64,000 nt of DNA from Pseudovibrio denitrificans JCM 12308 (GCF_001310815.1 NZ_BAZK01000004.1:248001-312000), one strand, 5' to 3'. Positions 38,794-49,003 are shown, counted from the stretch's first letter. Translations and numbers: made by a program. Notes: a model not told the origin generated them from the sequence alone.

Positions 38794-39861
38794 TTAAATC
38801 CCAGCACGCTCCAGCACGCTGATCCAGTTTTTGTGAGCAATCTTAGCGATAAGCTCCTCACCGAAGTCAGCCTTGCGGAATGCGTTGATCAGGTTGGGCA
38901 GGCCGGCCACATCTTTGATGTCCTTGGCAACAAGACAACCGTCATAATCAGAGCCAAGAGCAACCCCGTCTTCACCCAGCTTGTTGATCAGATAGTCCGC
39001 ATGGCGCAGGATCACATCCAGTGGCATATCTGGGTTGAGCTGACCGTCAGGGCGCAGGAAGAACACAGCAAAGTTGATGCCCACCAGACCTTTGGACTCC
39101 GCAATTGCATCCAGCTGCTTGTCCGTCAGGTTACGGCTCATCGGGCAGATCTTGAACACGTTGGAGTGGCTCGCCACGATAGGCTTGTCAGTGATCTTTG
39201 CCAGATCCCAGAAGCCCTTTTCGTTCAGGTGAGAAACGTCCAGCTGAATGCCGCGCTGATTACACTGGCGCACCAGCTCCTTGCCAACTTCAGTCAGGCC
39301 CGGACCAATGTCTGGGCTATGCTCAAACTCCATCGGCACGCCGTAACCGAATATCGTCTCACGGCTCCAAACAGGACCAATAGAGCGAAGCCCACGCTCG
39401 TAAAGCAGCTCAAGAGCCTCAAAGTCCTTATCGATGCACTCAGCCCCTTCAACATGAAGCACCATGGCCAGCTGATCTGCATCCATCGCCTCTTTGATAG
39501 CACCGGTAGACCGGCAGATCTTCACCGCACCGTCACCCTTGGCCTCCAGGTCTTCGGCGATATCCAGCAGCTTCAGTGTATAGTCCAGTGCTTCCTTCTG
39601 AGGCACCGTTTTGAAGTGCTCAGGGCTCTTGAAGTCGACCTCTTCACCTTCCTTCGGCTTTGCTCTGACAGATGGAGTGAACATAGCAAACAAACCGCCA
39701 GCAAACCCACCTTTGCGGGCACGTGGAAGGTCAATGTGATCGTAGCTGGCCTCCTCAAAGAAACTGCGTTCCTTCGGTGTCTGAGACCGACGCTCCAGTG
39801 AGAGGAGCGTATCGTTGTGGCCGTCAAAGACCGGAACAAGGTTCGGGGCAGTATCTGTCAT
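38794..39861 (-). CDS. Membrane dipeptidase (peptidase M19)
   Basis: This 355-residue zinc hydrolase cleaves dipeptides, including D-amino-acid-containing ones. Metal ligands show as FDGHNDTL near the N-terminus (His and Asp), Glu in VLHVEGAEC, and His in QLDVSHLNEKGFW and VASHSNVFKICPMSRNLTD. No signal peptide or membrane helix is visible in this bacterial form, so it is probably cytoplasmic. It lies downstream of the Lrp gene and near the peptide importer, which would supply its substrates (inference). Confidence 0.92.
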   Translation of the reverse strand: MTDTAPNLVPVFDGHNDTLLSLERRSQTPKERSFFEEASYDHIDLPRARKGGFAGGLFAMFTPSVRAKPKEGEEVDFKSPEHFKTVPQKEALDYTLKLLDIAEDLEAKGDGAVKICRSTGAIKEAMDADQLAMVLHVEGAECIDKDFEALELLYERGLRSIGPVWSRETIFGYGVPMEFEHSPDIGPGLTEVGKELVRQCNQRGIQLDVSHLNEKGFWDLAKITDKPIVASHSNVFKICPMSRNLTDKQLDAIAESKGLVGINFAVFFLRPDGQLNPDMPLDVILRHADYLINKLGEDGVALGSDYDGCLVAKDIKDVAGLPNLINAFRKADFGEELIAKIAHKNWISVLERAGI

Positions 39862-40059
39862 GAAGAACTCCGGGAAATAGAAATATCACTATGAAAAATG
39901 CCAATGCTGAAACACGGCTGGGATCTACGCAAACCCAGGGCTTCTGGCAGAAAGCTAGGTCACATTGGCGGAATTTGAAACTACACTGTTAAATATTAAA
40001 CCCTTAAAATCAATAGGATCACTCCAACTTTCTGAGTGGTGTTGAGAGGGGAAGGCGCA

Positions 40060-40374
40060 ATGGCGACAATTATCAGAGGCTCTGACTTTACGGCAGACAA
40101 GGCGTGGGGTGCACAGCTCATCGCCAACATGAACGGCATTACTACGCGCCTGCATTGGACCGATAAACCATACAAATGGCACATCAATGACGGCGAAGAA
40201 GTCTTCGTGGTTCTGGATGGCACAGTTGAGATGAAGTACCGGCAGGAGGGAGAAGAGCTCTCTGCAATGATGCAGCCGGGAGATATCTTTTTTGCCGCTA
40301 TCGGCACAGAACATGTCGCTCATCCGCAGGGCGAAGCGCGTGTGCTGGTGGTGGAGACGGAGGGAAGTGTCTGA
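40060..40374 (+). CDS. Cupin-domain protein
   Basis: This 104-residue single cupin has motif 1 as WHINDGEEVFVVLDG and motif 2 as PGDIFFAAIGTEHVAHP, with the metal-binding His/Glu positions partly kept (His, Glu in motif 1, His in motif 2). The start ATG at 40060 has GGGGAAGG upstream. Function may be sugar or small-molecule binding; it is not assigned. Confidence 0.85.
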   Translation: MATIIRGSDFTADKAWGAQLIANMNGITTRLHWTDKPYKWHINDGEEVFVVLDGTVEMKYRQEGEELSAMMQPGDIFFAAIGTEHVAHPQGEARVLVVETEGSV

Positions 40375-40385
40375 ACCAGCAGATA

Positions 40386-40408
40386 GGGAAGGGGCATGGC
40401 CCCTCCCG
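40386..40408. terminator. Possible bidirectional terminator
   Basis: GGGAAGGGGC pairs with GCCCCTCCC around a short ATG loop with one bulge. It lies between the convergent cupin and hemolysin-III genes. There is no long T-run, so confidence is low. Confidence 0.35.
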
Positions 40409-40425
40409 CAAAGGATCACTGGGTG

Positions 40426-41070
40426 TTAAGCCAATCCAGGTAGCGCCACATCCACCATGATCATGGCAAAGTGGCAGGCCGCAGCAGAAAGCACGAAACC
40501 ATGCCAGATGGCGTTCTGGAACGGCAGGTTCTTCCAGATGTAAAACAGCGTCCCAACAGTGTAGAGACCACCGCCAGTCACCAGCAGCGTAAAGCCAGCC
40601 ACGGAAAGCTCGTTGTAAATCGGCACGACAGCAAAGAAGCCAACCCAGCCCATCGCCAGATAGATCGGCACCGCAAGCTTATCCAACTGCCGCATATGCA
40701 GGATCTTAATGGCCGCTCCCGCAATAGCGCAGACCCAAATGCCAATCAGCATGGAAATGCCAAGCCAGCCGCCCAGCACCATCAGGCACAGCGGCGTGTA
40801 AGTACCTGCAATCAGGAAGTAAATCGCGGAGTGGTCCAAGCGCCGTAGCAGGCCCAGCTTGTTGTCTTTTTCAAGGATGTTGTAGGTCGCAGAACAGATC
40901 AGCATGGCCAACAGTGTGGCTGTGTAAACGTAAATACTGATCTGGCGGGCATAGTCGTCAGCCGCCCACAAAACCATCACAAAGGCAGTGGTAGCAGCTG
41001 CGCCAAAGGCAATTCCCAAAACATGGATCACGCCATCAGCCACTTTTTCCGCGTAGGTCTCTATTCTCAT
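40426..41070 (-). CDS. Hemolysin III family membrane protein (PAQR/YqfA type)
   Basis: This 214-residue protein has seven hydrophobic helices. The family's metal-site pattern is visible: SATYNI near the end of helix 2, RLDHSAIYFLIAGTYTPLC, and a C-terminal IWHGFVLSAAACHFAMI with two histidines. Bacterial members affect membrane energetics; hemolytic activity is not a given. It is divergent from the HerA-like gene. Confidence 0.9.
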   Translation of the reverse strand: MRIETYAEKVADGVIHVLGIAFGAAATTAFVMVLWAADDYARQISIYVYTATLLAMLICSATYNILEKDNKLGLLRRLDHSAIYFLIAGTYTPLCLMVLGGWLGISMLIGIWVCAIAGAAIKILHMRQLDKLAVPIYLAMGWVGFFAVVPIYNELSVAGFTLLVTGGGLYTVGTLFYIWKNLPFQNAIWHGFVLSAAACHFAMIMVDVALPGLA

Positions 41071-41447
41071 GCGCAGGCTGTCCCCCCGAATGCACCCGAA
41101 CTATGTTGAACTACATAATGCCGCCCTTAGCATCTCAACTCAACTGAAACTACTGTGCAAACTGGTCAATATATGGGCATTTGACGAAGCAGGGTGGGTT
41201 GCCCCTTGGAAATCGGGCATATCCAATTGCTCCATCCTTCAGATGTGGCATTGGCTCTCAGGACTTTACTGCCAATATTGCGCTGGTCTGATGGCCGCAC
41301 CGACCACTTGTGGGAAAGCAAAAGAACGCTGCTGCGGGCTTTGCTATTTCCGCAAGAATCATGGATTTTGGTGCGCCTCCCAGCACTCCGATATTGCCGG
41401 AACCACGGTTAATCACTGCCTTGAAACGGCACAACAAGAGATTTTGA
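41071..41447. other. Divergent intergenic region
   Basis: This 377-bp stretch lies between the hemolysin-III gene and the HerA-like ATPase. An open frame spans it but has no family features or ribosome site. I see no RNA or clear operator. Confidence 0.4.
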
Positions 41448-42913
41448 ATGACGGTCAGCATCGAAATGGGTGTCACCCCCCATGGTACCTCCAGTGTTGT
41501 CGATCTTGAAGAATTGCTTGCCACGCGACTGCTCGTCCAGGGGAACTCCGGCTCGGGTAAATCGCACTTGCTGCGTCGCCTTATGGAACAGAGCGCGCCT
41601 TGGGTTCAGCAGGTTGTGATCGACCGGAAGGGGACTTCGTATCGCTGGCTGATGAGTTCGGGCATGTGGTGATTGAAGCGACCATGAATGATCGCGAACT
41701 CACCATGATCGCCGCCCGCGTGCGCCAGCACCGCATCTCTGTAGTGCTCAATCTGGAACATCTGGAGCCGGACAAACAGCTCAAAGCTGCCGCCGCTTTC
41801 ATGAACGGCCTGTTCGATTCCGATCGCCAGTACTGGTATCCTGTTCTCGTCGTGGTGGACGAAGCGCAGCTCTTCGCACCTGCCGCCTCGGGTGACTTTG
41901 GTGAAGAAGCGCGCCGCCTGTCTTTGATGGCCATGACCAACCTCATGTGTCGTGGCCGTAAGCGTGGTCTGGCTGGCATCATCGCAACCCAGCGTCTGGC
42001 GAAGCTCGCCAAGAACGTGGCAGCAGAAGCTTCCAACTTCCTGATGGGGCGTACCTTCCTCGATATCGACATGGCCCGTGCATCGGACCTGTTGGGTATG
42101 GACCGCCGTCAGGCAGAACAGTTCCGAAATCTGGAACGTGGTCAGTTCATTTCCCTCGGCCCTGCCATGACCCGCCGCCCGCAGAAAGTGGTGATTGGCG
42201 AAGTTGTCACCGGCAGCCGCGGTGGGTCTCCCAAGCTGATGCCAATGCCGAACCAGCCCGTTGAAACCGCGGCTGAACTGATCTTCACCGCGTCTGACAA
42301 TGATCCGGTGCTGCACAACAACCGCGTGGCTGCGCCTTCCGCAAAGGATGTGATGCTGCAGCTCTCCCAAACCGCTGCCAGCAATATGCAGGCGCAGCAC
42401 AGGGAAGTGGTTGAAGCCGAGCCGGAAGATCTCTTCAATCTGGAAGAAAAGAACCAGCAGTATCAGGAAATCATCGCCAAGATCCTCGAAGATCCGGAAG
42501 CGGCCTTCGCGCCGGTTTCCCAGCTCTATCAGGATTTCCAGGTCCGCTGTCGTATTGAACGCCTGAAGTCTCAGGACCTCGCCAAGTTCCGCAAGCTTCT
42601 CTCTGTTGCCCGCGCTGGCGTGGACAAGAAGGAAGTGGAAGAGGGCGACTGGCAGCAGGCAGAGGTCATCGCCGGACAGCTTCCTGAAGAAATGCGCGGC
42701 GTGTATCTGCTGCTGGCAAAAGCCGCGTTTGCAGACGAGCCATGCCCGGAAGATCTAGAGATCGCAAAAGCCTACGGCACCCGCTCACCGGGCCGCGCTC
42801 GCTGGCTGCTCACCCATATGGAAGAGCAAGGCTTCATCATCTGCGCAAGTGATCTGCGTGGAAACCGTATCGTGACACTGCCAGACATCGGCAAGCAAAC
42901 CGCAACCAAGTAA
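41448..42913 (+). CDS. HerA/DUF87-like P-loop ATPase, one frameshift
   Basis: This ATPase would have about 488 residues. Walker A is GNSGSGKS (32-39), followed by VIDPEGDFVSLADEFGHVVIEA, then Walker B VLVVVDEAQLFAP and a sensor RKRGLAGIIATQRLAKL. The frame shifts near 41624, between VVID and PEGDF, and one C (GACCGGAAG to GACCCGGAAG) repairs it. The C-terminal part is acidic (EVVEAEPEDLFNLEEKNQQ). HerA relatives pump or unwind DNA, often with NurA; no NurA is nearby, so the role is unknown. Confidence 0.82.
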
Positions 42914-42920
42914 GCTTTGT

Positions 42921-43850
42921 TCAGCGGCCATCCGGCAAGGAATGGCCGCCCACCGGGCCTTCGACCTCATCAAAGAAGGTGGTCTCCGTGCTGCGCGAGC
43001 ACGTGGAGCACAAATGCGGTTTGGAGGGCAGAACATACTTCAGGCAGCAGGCTTTGCGGCGCGGTGCATACTCAATTCGTCCCTCATGCTCGCGTTGTCG
43101 CCAGACAATCCCTCCATTGATCTTCTTCCCAAGGCTCGCGAGATAAGCTCGCATGATGCTGGCCACCTCAGTGGGCTTGGCACCATGGCGCCGCAGCACC
43201 AGAAACGGTGACGTGATCGAGATGGCAACGGTGGAGTAAAATACCGATGGCGCCACCTTCCGCCGTCCCAGCTCGCGGTGGAAGACCTGAATGATCTCCT
43301 CAAGGCAGATGGAAAGCGCAAACAACTCCGCCGGCCCCTGATCCGGGTTCAGCTCAAAATCTTCTTCTGAAAGGCGCGGATCAAAGAACACCTCAACCCA
43401 CGGCCCTTTGCCATGCAGCACAAACCGCAGCTCATCAATGCGTGGAGCTCGCCCTGTCAGCAGGTAGGTCACTGAAATCCGGTTGAGTAGTATCTGACAC
43501 ATGGTCTTCAATGCAAGACTGGCGGCAATCTTGGTGGTTGGTGCACCGCGATCTTCCTTGATGAAGTCAATCATGTGCTTGGCAACCAGAGCAAAGTTGC
43601 TGTCAAAGCCGGAAAACTCACGCAGTTCCGCCGCCACCACATGCTCAGTAGGCGCAGTGATTGCCCGCGCAGAAACCAGCTCGCCCCCATCAGGATGGGC
43701 CGCACCAATCAGCCCAGCAAAGCGTGCAGGAATGCCCGCATGTTCTGAGGCGGGAATATCTGTAGGTGGAAGACCGGTAGACACAGCCAACGCAAACCTC
43801 TGGATGTACAATTGCGCTTTTGAGACACCGTAATGATCGGATTTAGGCAA
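42921..43850 (-). CDS. FhuF-like ferric-siderophore reductase
   Basis: This 309-residue protein ends in a cysteine cluster, RKACCLKYVLPSKPHLCSTC, with Cys268, Cys269, Cys281 and Cys284. It resembles the CC-x10-C-x2-C [2Fe-2S] site of FhuF, though the spacing here is 11. The preceding strand SVFYSTVAISITSPFLVLRR also fits the family. It would reduce iron released from siderophores taken up by the importer at 5-9 kb. No iron box is seen near it. The N-terminal half is not recognised. Confidence 0.65.
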   Translation of the reverse strand: MPKSDHYGVSKAQLYIQRFALAVSTGLPPTDIPASEHAGIPARFAGLIGAAHPDGGELVSARAITAPTEHVVAAELREFSGFDSNFALVAKHMIDFIKEDRGAPTTKIAASLALKTMCQILLNRISVTYLLTGRAPRIDELRFVLHGKGPWVEVFFDPRLSEEDFELNPDQGPAELFALSICLEEIIQVFHRELGRRKVAPSVFYSTVAISITSPFLVLRRHGAKPTEVASIMRAYLASLGKKINGGIVWRQREHEGRIEYAPRRKACCLKYVLPSKPHLCSTCSRSTETTFFDEVEGPVGGHSLPDGR

Positions 43851-43947
43851 AGAGCGCGATGGAACTTATAGTTACGAGGCGTGCATGTCTGGCTGACAGG
43901 TGGCTGAACACGACACAACAACACTTTTGCGTTACTTAGCACAAAAA

Positions 43948-43974
43948 CAAAGTCTACTAAAACAGTAGACTTTG
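43948..43974 (-). terminator. Rho-independent terminator of the EamA transporter gene
   Basis: CAAAGTCTACT pairs with AGTAGACTTTG perfectly (11 bp) around a 5-base loop. On the minus strand a TTTTTG run follows. It lies 50 bp past the transporter's stop and upstream of the FhuF-like gene. Confidence 0.85.
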
Positions 43975-44025
43975 CAGTCTGTGAGTAATGCACCTGTTAT
44001 GTCGTAACGATCCTCTTATGGAAGA

Positions 44026-44949
44026 TCAGGCTTTGGCTTTTGTGAACCGCTTCTCCCAGGCGAACTTCTCCGCAATCCAGATGCCACCCAGCACCAGCGC
44101 CAGAGCTGCACCGTGGTAGAATGCAAACACTTCGCCCAGCAGAATAATTGCCATCACAGAGGCAAACACAGGCACTAGATTGACGAACACGCCAGCCCGG
44201 TTCGGTCCGATGAGCTCTACTCCGCGCATATAGAAAATCTGTGCGAGGAAGGATGGGCAGAAGGAGATGTAAAGAATAACCAGCCAGCCCTGGAATGTTG
44301 GCCATGCCAGCGTCTCCTGACTGTACTCAATCGCCAGCATCGGTACGGAAACCAAAGCCGCAACAAAGGCCATCACCGCAAAAAAGGCGAGCGCAGGCAC
44401 CTTGGGCCTGTTGCGCAGCGCAAGTGTATAGCCAGCGTAAAACACAGCAGCCACTAGCATCAGTGCGTCACCCGGATTGATGTGCAGGTTCAACAGAACC
44501 TCAAGGCTGCCCTGACTGGCCACAACAAAAACACCCAGCAAGGTCAGCAAAATGCCGATGAACTGGATCAGCGTCACTTTGGATCCGAATAGGAAGTAAG
44601 CCCCCACCACAACGATCATCGGAATGGAGCCCTGCAAAATGCCCATGTTCACTGCGGTGGTGTTGTGAGCTGCCAGATAGAATAGGCCGTTAAAGCCGGA
44701 AAAGCCGAAGGCAGCCATAAGGGCAATGCTGATCAGGTGAGGGCGGATCTGCACCCATGAAGCCACAAGATCACGCCATGCAATCATGCTCATCAGCCCG
44801 GCCACAATCGCCCATCTCAAAAACACGATCACCATGGGTGACACGTGTCCCACAGCAAGCTGACCCGCCACTGCGTTGCCGCTCCACATGAGCGTGGTCA
44901 ACACCAGAAGCAGCATCGGTCTGCTGTACAGGGAACTAAGGATAGGCAT
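44026..44949 (-). CDS. EamA/DMT-family drug or metabolite exporter
   Basis: This 307-residue protein has ten hydrophobic helices in two EamA repeats. Marks are LMWSGNAVAGQLAVGHVSPMVIVFLRW in the first repeat and FYMRGVELIGPNRAGVFVNLVPVFASVMAIILLGEVF in the second. Members export amino acids, nucleobases or drugs; substrate is not assignable. Confidence 0.9.
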   Translation of the reverse strand: MPILSSLYSRPMLLLVLTTLMWSGNAVAGQLAVGHVSPMVIVFLRWAIVAGLMSMIAWRDLVASWVQIRPHLISIALMAAFGFSGFNGLFYLAAHNTTAVNMGILQGSIPMIVVVGAYFLFGSKVTLIQFIGILLTLLGVFVVASQGSLEVLLNLHINPGDALMLVAAVFYAGYTLALRNRPKVPALAFFAVMAFVAALVSVPMLAIEYSQETLAWPTFQGWLVILYISFCPSFLAQIFYMRGVELIGPNRAGVFVNLVPVFASVMAIILLGEVFAFYHGAALALVLGGIWIAEKFAWEKRFTKAKA

Positions 44950-45297
44950 GTAAACTCACTGTCAAAAGGCGGGTGGGAGTACCCGCAGGAAAGGTGCAAA
45001 CAGACTTCACCTTGCCCCAAATAAATGCAAGGCTATTTTCCGCAAGGGCTGTAGAGGTTTCATCAAGTATGTACTAGCCTTCCATCGCCGCTTGCAAAGC
45101 CTGCCGAAATACCGCCAAAATCAAAGCCTTACTAAAGAGTACTCGACCAACCCAATCAATCACCTGTGTTTTGAGCAGCGCGGTAACGAATTGATGCATT
45201 GAAACTTGAGATTGAATTTGCAAGGGTCTGGTCTGGAAAACTCAGCGGCAGGAAGTGACGGCATATCCTGCTAAAAATGACAAAACGAGGGGGACCC
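44950..45297. other. Promoter region of glcB and EamA gene
   Basis: This 348-bp region separates divergent genes. I see no gene or clear structured RNA. The glcB end contains the ribosome site GAGGGGG just before its ATG. Confidence 0.4.
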
Positions 45298-47479
45298 ATG
45301 TCGCAAAGAGTAAGCGTTGCATCACTTCAGGTTTCACCGGAACTCTACAATTTCGTAGAGAAGGAGGCTCTTCCGGGCACCGGAGTGGCATCCGACCAGT
45401 TCTGGGAAGGCTTCGCGCAGATCATCAAGGATCTGACACCACGTAACCGCGAACTGCTCCAGATCCGTGAAGACACCCAGACAAAGATTGATGATTGGCA
45501 CAAAGCCAATCCAGGCACGATTGATCTGGAAACCTACAAATCCTTCCTCAAAGAACTTGGCTACCTGCTGCCGGAAGGTGAAAGCTTCGACGTTGATACA
45601 GCCAACGTTGACCCAGAAATCGCAGAGATCGCTGGTCCTCAGCTCGTTGTGCCTGTCATGAACGCGCGCTACGCCCTCAATGCTGCCAATGCGCGCTGGG
45701 GTTCCCTATATGATGCGCTCTACGGCACCGACGCCATGGGCTCCACCCCTCAGGCAGGCGGATATGACGAAGCGCGCGGCGCAGAAGTCATTGCCTACGC
45801 CCGCAAGAAGCTGGATGAGGCTCTGCCACTGGATGAAGGCAGCTGGGCTGATGTCACCGAGTTCGCCATTATGGGTGGCTCACTGGCACTGACGCTGGAA
45901 AACGGCGACATGGCAGGCCTGCAGGACTCTCGGGTTTGTTGGCTATGCTGGTGACAAGGACGAGCCAAAGTCCATCCTGCTGCAGAAAAACGGCCTGCAC
46001 TTTGATGTACTGTTTGACCGCTCCAGCCCGATCGGTGCTGCTGACAAAGCGGGCATCAGCGATATCATTCTGGAATCCGCCATCTCCACCATCATGGACT
46101 GCGAAGACTCTGTTGCAGCGGTTGACGGTGAAGATAAAGCGCTGGCCTACCGCAACTGGCTGGGCCTGATGAATGGCGACCTGAAAGAAGAAGTTAGCAA
46201 AGGCGGCAAAACCTTCACCCGTGCCTTGAATGGCGACCGCCACTACACCGATGCACAGGGCGATGCGCTGGCGCTGAAGGGCCGCTCCCTCATGCTGGTG
46301 CGGAACGTCGGTCATCTTATGACCAACCCAGCGATCCTTGATGAGGATGGCAACGAGGTCTTTGAAGGCATCATGGACGCTATGATGACGTCCCTCTGCG
46401 CGATCCACGATATCGGTCTGCGTGAAAGCGCAACTGCGCGCAACATGAACTCCGTCACCGGCTCTGTTTACATCGTGAAGCCAAAGATGCACGGCCCGGA
46501 AGAAGTTGCTTTCGCAGATGAACTGTTTGGCCGCGTGGAACATGTTTTGGAACTGCCACGCAACACCTTGAAAATGGGCATCATGGATGAGGAGCGCCGC
46601 ACCACGGTCAACCTCAAGGAGTGCATCCGCGCTGCCAAGTCCCGTGTATGCTTCATCAACACCGGCTTCCTTGATCGCACCGGTGATGAGATCCACACTT
46701 CCATGGAAGCTGGCCCAATGATCCGCAAGGCGGACATGAAACAGGCCACATGGATCGGTGCCTATGAGAACCACAATGTAGACACCGGCCTTGCCTGTGG
46801 TCTGCGCGAGCATGCGCAAATCGGCAAAGGCATGTGGGCCATGCCGGACCTGATGCACATCATGCTGGAGCAGAAGATCGGCCATCCAAAAGCCGGTGCG
46901 AACACCGCATGGGTGCCATCTCCAACCGCGGCAACACTGCATGCCATGCACTACCATCAGGTCTGTGTGCCAGCCGTTCAGGAAGAGCTGTCGACCCGCG
47001 AACCTGCAAAGCTGGACGATATCCTGTCCATTCCGGTTGCCACCAATCCAAACTGGACACCGGAAGACATTCAGGCGGAAGTCGAGAACAACGCACAAGG
47101 CATCCTTGGATACGTTGTGCGCTGGGTAGAGCACGGTGTCGGCTGCTCCAAAGTGCCGGACATCCATAATGTGGCTTTGATGGAAGACCGTGCAACCTGC
47201 CGTATCTCCTCGCAGCACATCGCCAACTGGCTACACCACAACGTCTGCTCTGAAGAGCAGGTGCTAGAAATCATGAAGCGCATGGCGGCTGTGGTGGATG
47301 AGCAGAATGCAGGTGATCCGGCCTACCACAACATGGCACCTGATTTCGACAACTCTGTCGCCTTCCAAGCTGCGTGTGATCTGGTCTTCAAAGGCCGCAT
47401 CCAGCCAAGCGGTTATACCGAACCAGTGCTGCACAAACGCCGTCTTGAAGCCAAGGCAAAGTTTGGCGCATCAGCCTGA
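45298..47479 (+). CDS. glcB: Malate synthase G, one frameshift
   Basis: This cytoplasmic enzyme of about 726 residues joins acetyl-CoA with glyoxylate to malate. The C-terminal part has the Mg/glyoxylate site [48 protein letters not shown], and the end [17 protein letters not shown]. Near 45931 the frame changes: GDMAGLQDS continues as [13 protein letters not shown] only if one base is removed or two are added (GACTCTCGGG). This is the only event here not explained by one lost base. Length after repair equals that of GlcB. Start ATG at 45298 has GAGGGGG upstream. Confidence 0.92.
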
Positions 47480-47489
47480 TAAAACACCA

Positions 47490-47517
47490 CCTGCGCAGTT
47501 CTGTGAGGCTGCGCAGG
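47490..47517. terminator. Hairpin after glcB
   Basis: CCTGCGCAG and CTGCGCAGG form a perfect 9-bp stem with a 10-base loop, followed by CTTCTTCC, 11 bp past the stop. It sits between convergent genes and may serve both. Confidence 0.6.
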
Positions 47518-47540
47518 CTTCTTCCCTATATTGGCAGAGA

Positions 47541-48202
47541 TTAGCTATCAGCCTTAGGCGTGAGGTTTGTGAAGCCGCCAAAGTCTCCATTGCTCAGATT
47601 GATCGTGTCACTGTCAAATTCAGTGCCAGAGATTTTGACACTATTACCCTGCAGGATGTTCCACTTCCTGCTCTTGCGAAACGCCTCATAATCCGAAAGC
47701 CTTTGGACTGGCTGAGCCACGTCAGCTCAACAAGACCATCTCTCAGCGCATGTTCGCTGACCAATCCGTTTCCATAAACGCCTATTCGGTAGGGATCACC
47801 TGCCTCCTTAAAGACGGATTGGATCGCCTGAAAATAGGGTTTGATGTAGTGGACATAGTCGTAATAAGAGGCATCGTAATCGACGGCAAAGTAGATGCCG
47901 GAGCCTTTCGGCTGCCTGATCACCTCCTGCGCAAGATGCAGCGCCTGATGTGCCTGCTGTGAGCCCGTCGCTCCGGTGAAGGATGAGGGCTTGTCGTTGC
48001 TGTCCTCGTATATGGTGATGATAGAAAGGCCCGCAGCAATCAGCTGCTGGGCCTCAGTTGGTTTCAGTTGCTTCCATTTGGAAAATGAGTAGTAACGCCC
48101 AACGGCCTTATACCCTTTCTTGGCGATTGCACTCGCCAGCACTTCCACGGTTGCAGCTGTATCAACGGCAGGTTCGGTCTTGATGCCTTTTTCGTCAGTC
48201 AT
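47541..48202 (-). CDS. DUF1906 glycoside-hydrolase-like protein, copy A, one frameshift
   Basis: This protein would have about 220 residues. It is a paralogue of the adjacent copy B, with KKGYKAVGRYYSFSKWKQL, IYEDSNDKPSSF, IYFAVDYDASYYDYVHYI and VYGNGLVS blocks of the Rv2525c/DUF1906 TIM-barrel. The frame shifts near 47693; one G (TTCGGATTA to TTCGGGATTA) gives FRDYEAFRKSRKWNILQGN and a stop at 47541, matching copy B in length. No signal peptide is seen. Possible role: peptidoglycan or glycan hydrolysis. Confidence 0.8.
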
Positions 48203-48207
48203 GGCTT

Positions 48208-48232
48208 CTCTGCTTCTTATTGTTATGCAGAG
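48208..48232 (-). promoter_or_regulatory. Leader hairpin of DUF1906 copy A
   Basis: CTCTGC and GCAGAG form a stem around TTCTTATTGTTAT immediately before the start codon, covering the ribosome site AAGAAG in the loop. The same hairpin precedes copy B. Confidence 0.45.
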
Positions 48233-48334
48233 TGTTGACGAACGTGAGAGAAAGGCCGTGAGAGCCCATCAGTTCCAATGGTTAGCGAAGTGATACGCTG
48301 CGCATGGAAGGATGGGCAGAGGATTGGTTACGCC

Positions 48335-49003
48335 TCATTTGGAGCAGGAGGGAGTTGTAAAACTTCCAAAGCCACCATAGCAGCCTTGGTTCAGATTAAG
48401 CGTGTCCTGATCGTACTGAGTGCCGGCAATTGTCACATATGGACCTTGCAGGATGTTCCAGTCTCCAGACTCTTTGTATTCCTGATAGCCATAGTAACCG
48501 GTTGATTGAGAAAGCCATGTCAGCTTCGCAAGGCCATCATCTTTGGCAGAGGAGCAAACGATCCCATTGCCATAAACACCGACATGATACGGGTAACCAA
48601 AAGAGGCAAACACCGCGTTGATCGCTCTCAGATAAGGCCTGATGTAATGGGTGTAGTCATAACTTGAGGCATCATAATCGACGGCAAAATAGATGCCGGT
48701 TTGCCGGGGCTGACGGATGACAGCATCTGCCTGATAAAGCGCCCGTAGCGCTTGCTGGGTTCCAATGTCAGCTGAGAAGTAAGTAGGAGCATCATTGCTG
48801 TCTTCATAGACCACAAAAATGTTCATACCTGCGGCGAAGAGCTCCGAGGCTTCTGTTTTGGTCAGTTGTTTCCAGCTGTACTTGGAGTAATAACGCCCAA
48901 CGGCTTTGTATCCGTCTTGTGCCAGTGTTGCGGCGGAAGTACCGGCATTTGAGGCTGTATCAAGTGCTGGCATTAAGAGTTTAGGGGACATTTGATCTGT
49001 CAT
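48335..49003 (-). CDS. DUF1906 glycoside-hydrolase-like protein, copy B
   Basis: This intact 222-residue copy shows the family blocks LAQDGYKAVGRYYSKYSWKQL, VYEDSNDAPTYF, GIYFAVDYDASSYDYTHYI, GVYGNGIVCSS and LTWLSQSTGY, and ends with Gly/Ser-rich CYGGFGSFTTPSCSK. The D-x-D in AVDYD could bind substrate. It is separated from copy A by 132 bp. The family is also found as phage-type lysins; no other phage genes are near. Confidence 0.85.
   Translation of the reverse strand: MTDQMSPKLLMPALDTASNAGTSAATLAQDGYKAVGRYYSKYSWKQLTKTEASELFAAGMNIFVVYEDSNDAPTYFSADIGTQQALRALYQADAVIRQPRQTGIYFAVDYDASSYDYTHYIRPYLRAINAVFASFGYPYHVGVYGNGIVCSSAKDDGLAKLTWLSQSTGYYGYQEYKESGDWNILQGPYVTIAGTQYDQDTLNLNQGCYGGFGSFTTPSCSK

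Noticed and set aside
41069..41509. 146-residue open frame before the HerA-like gene
   Set aside because: No ribosome site or family features and overlaps the real start.
1033..47694. Programmed ribosomal frameshifting as the cause of the broken genes
   Set aside because: There is no slippery heptamer or shared downstream structure, and the genes are unrelated.
47541..49003. Prophage remnant (DUF1906 as lysin)
   Set aside because: No phage structural or integration genes and no att sites nearby.
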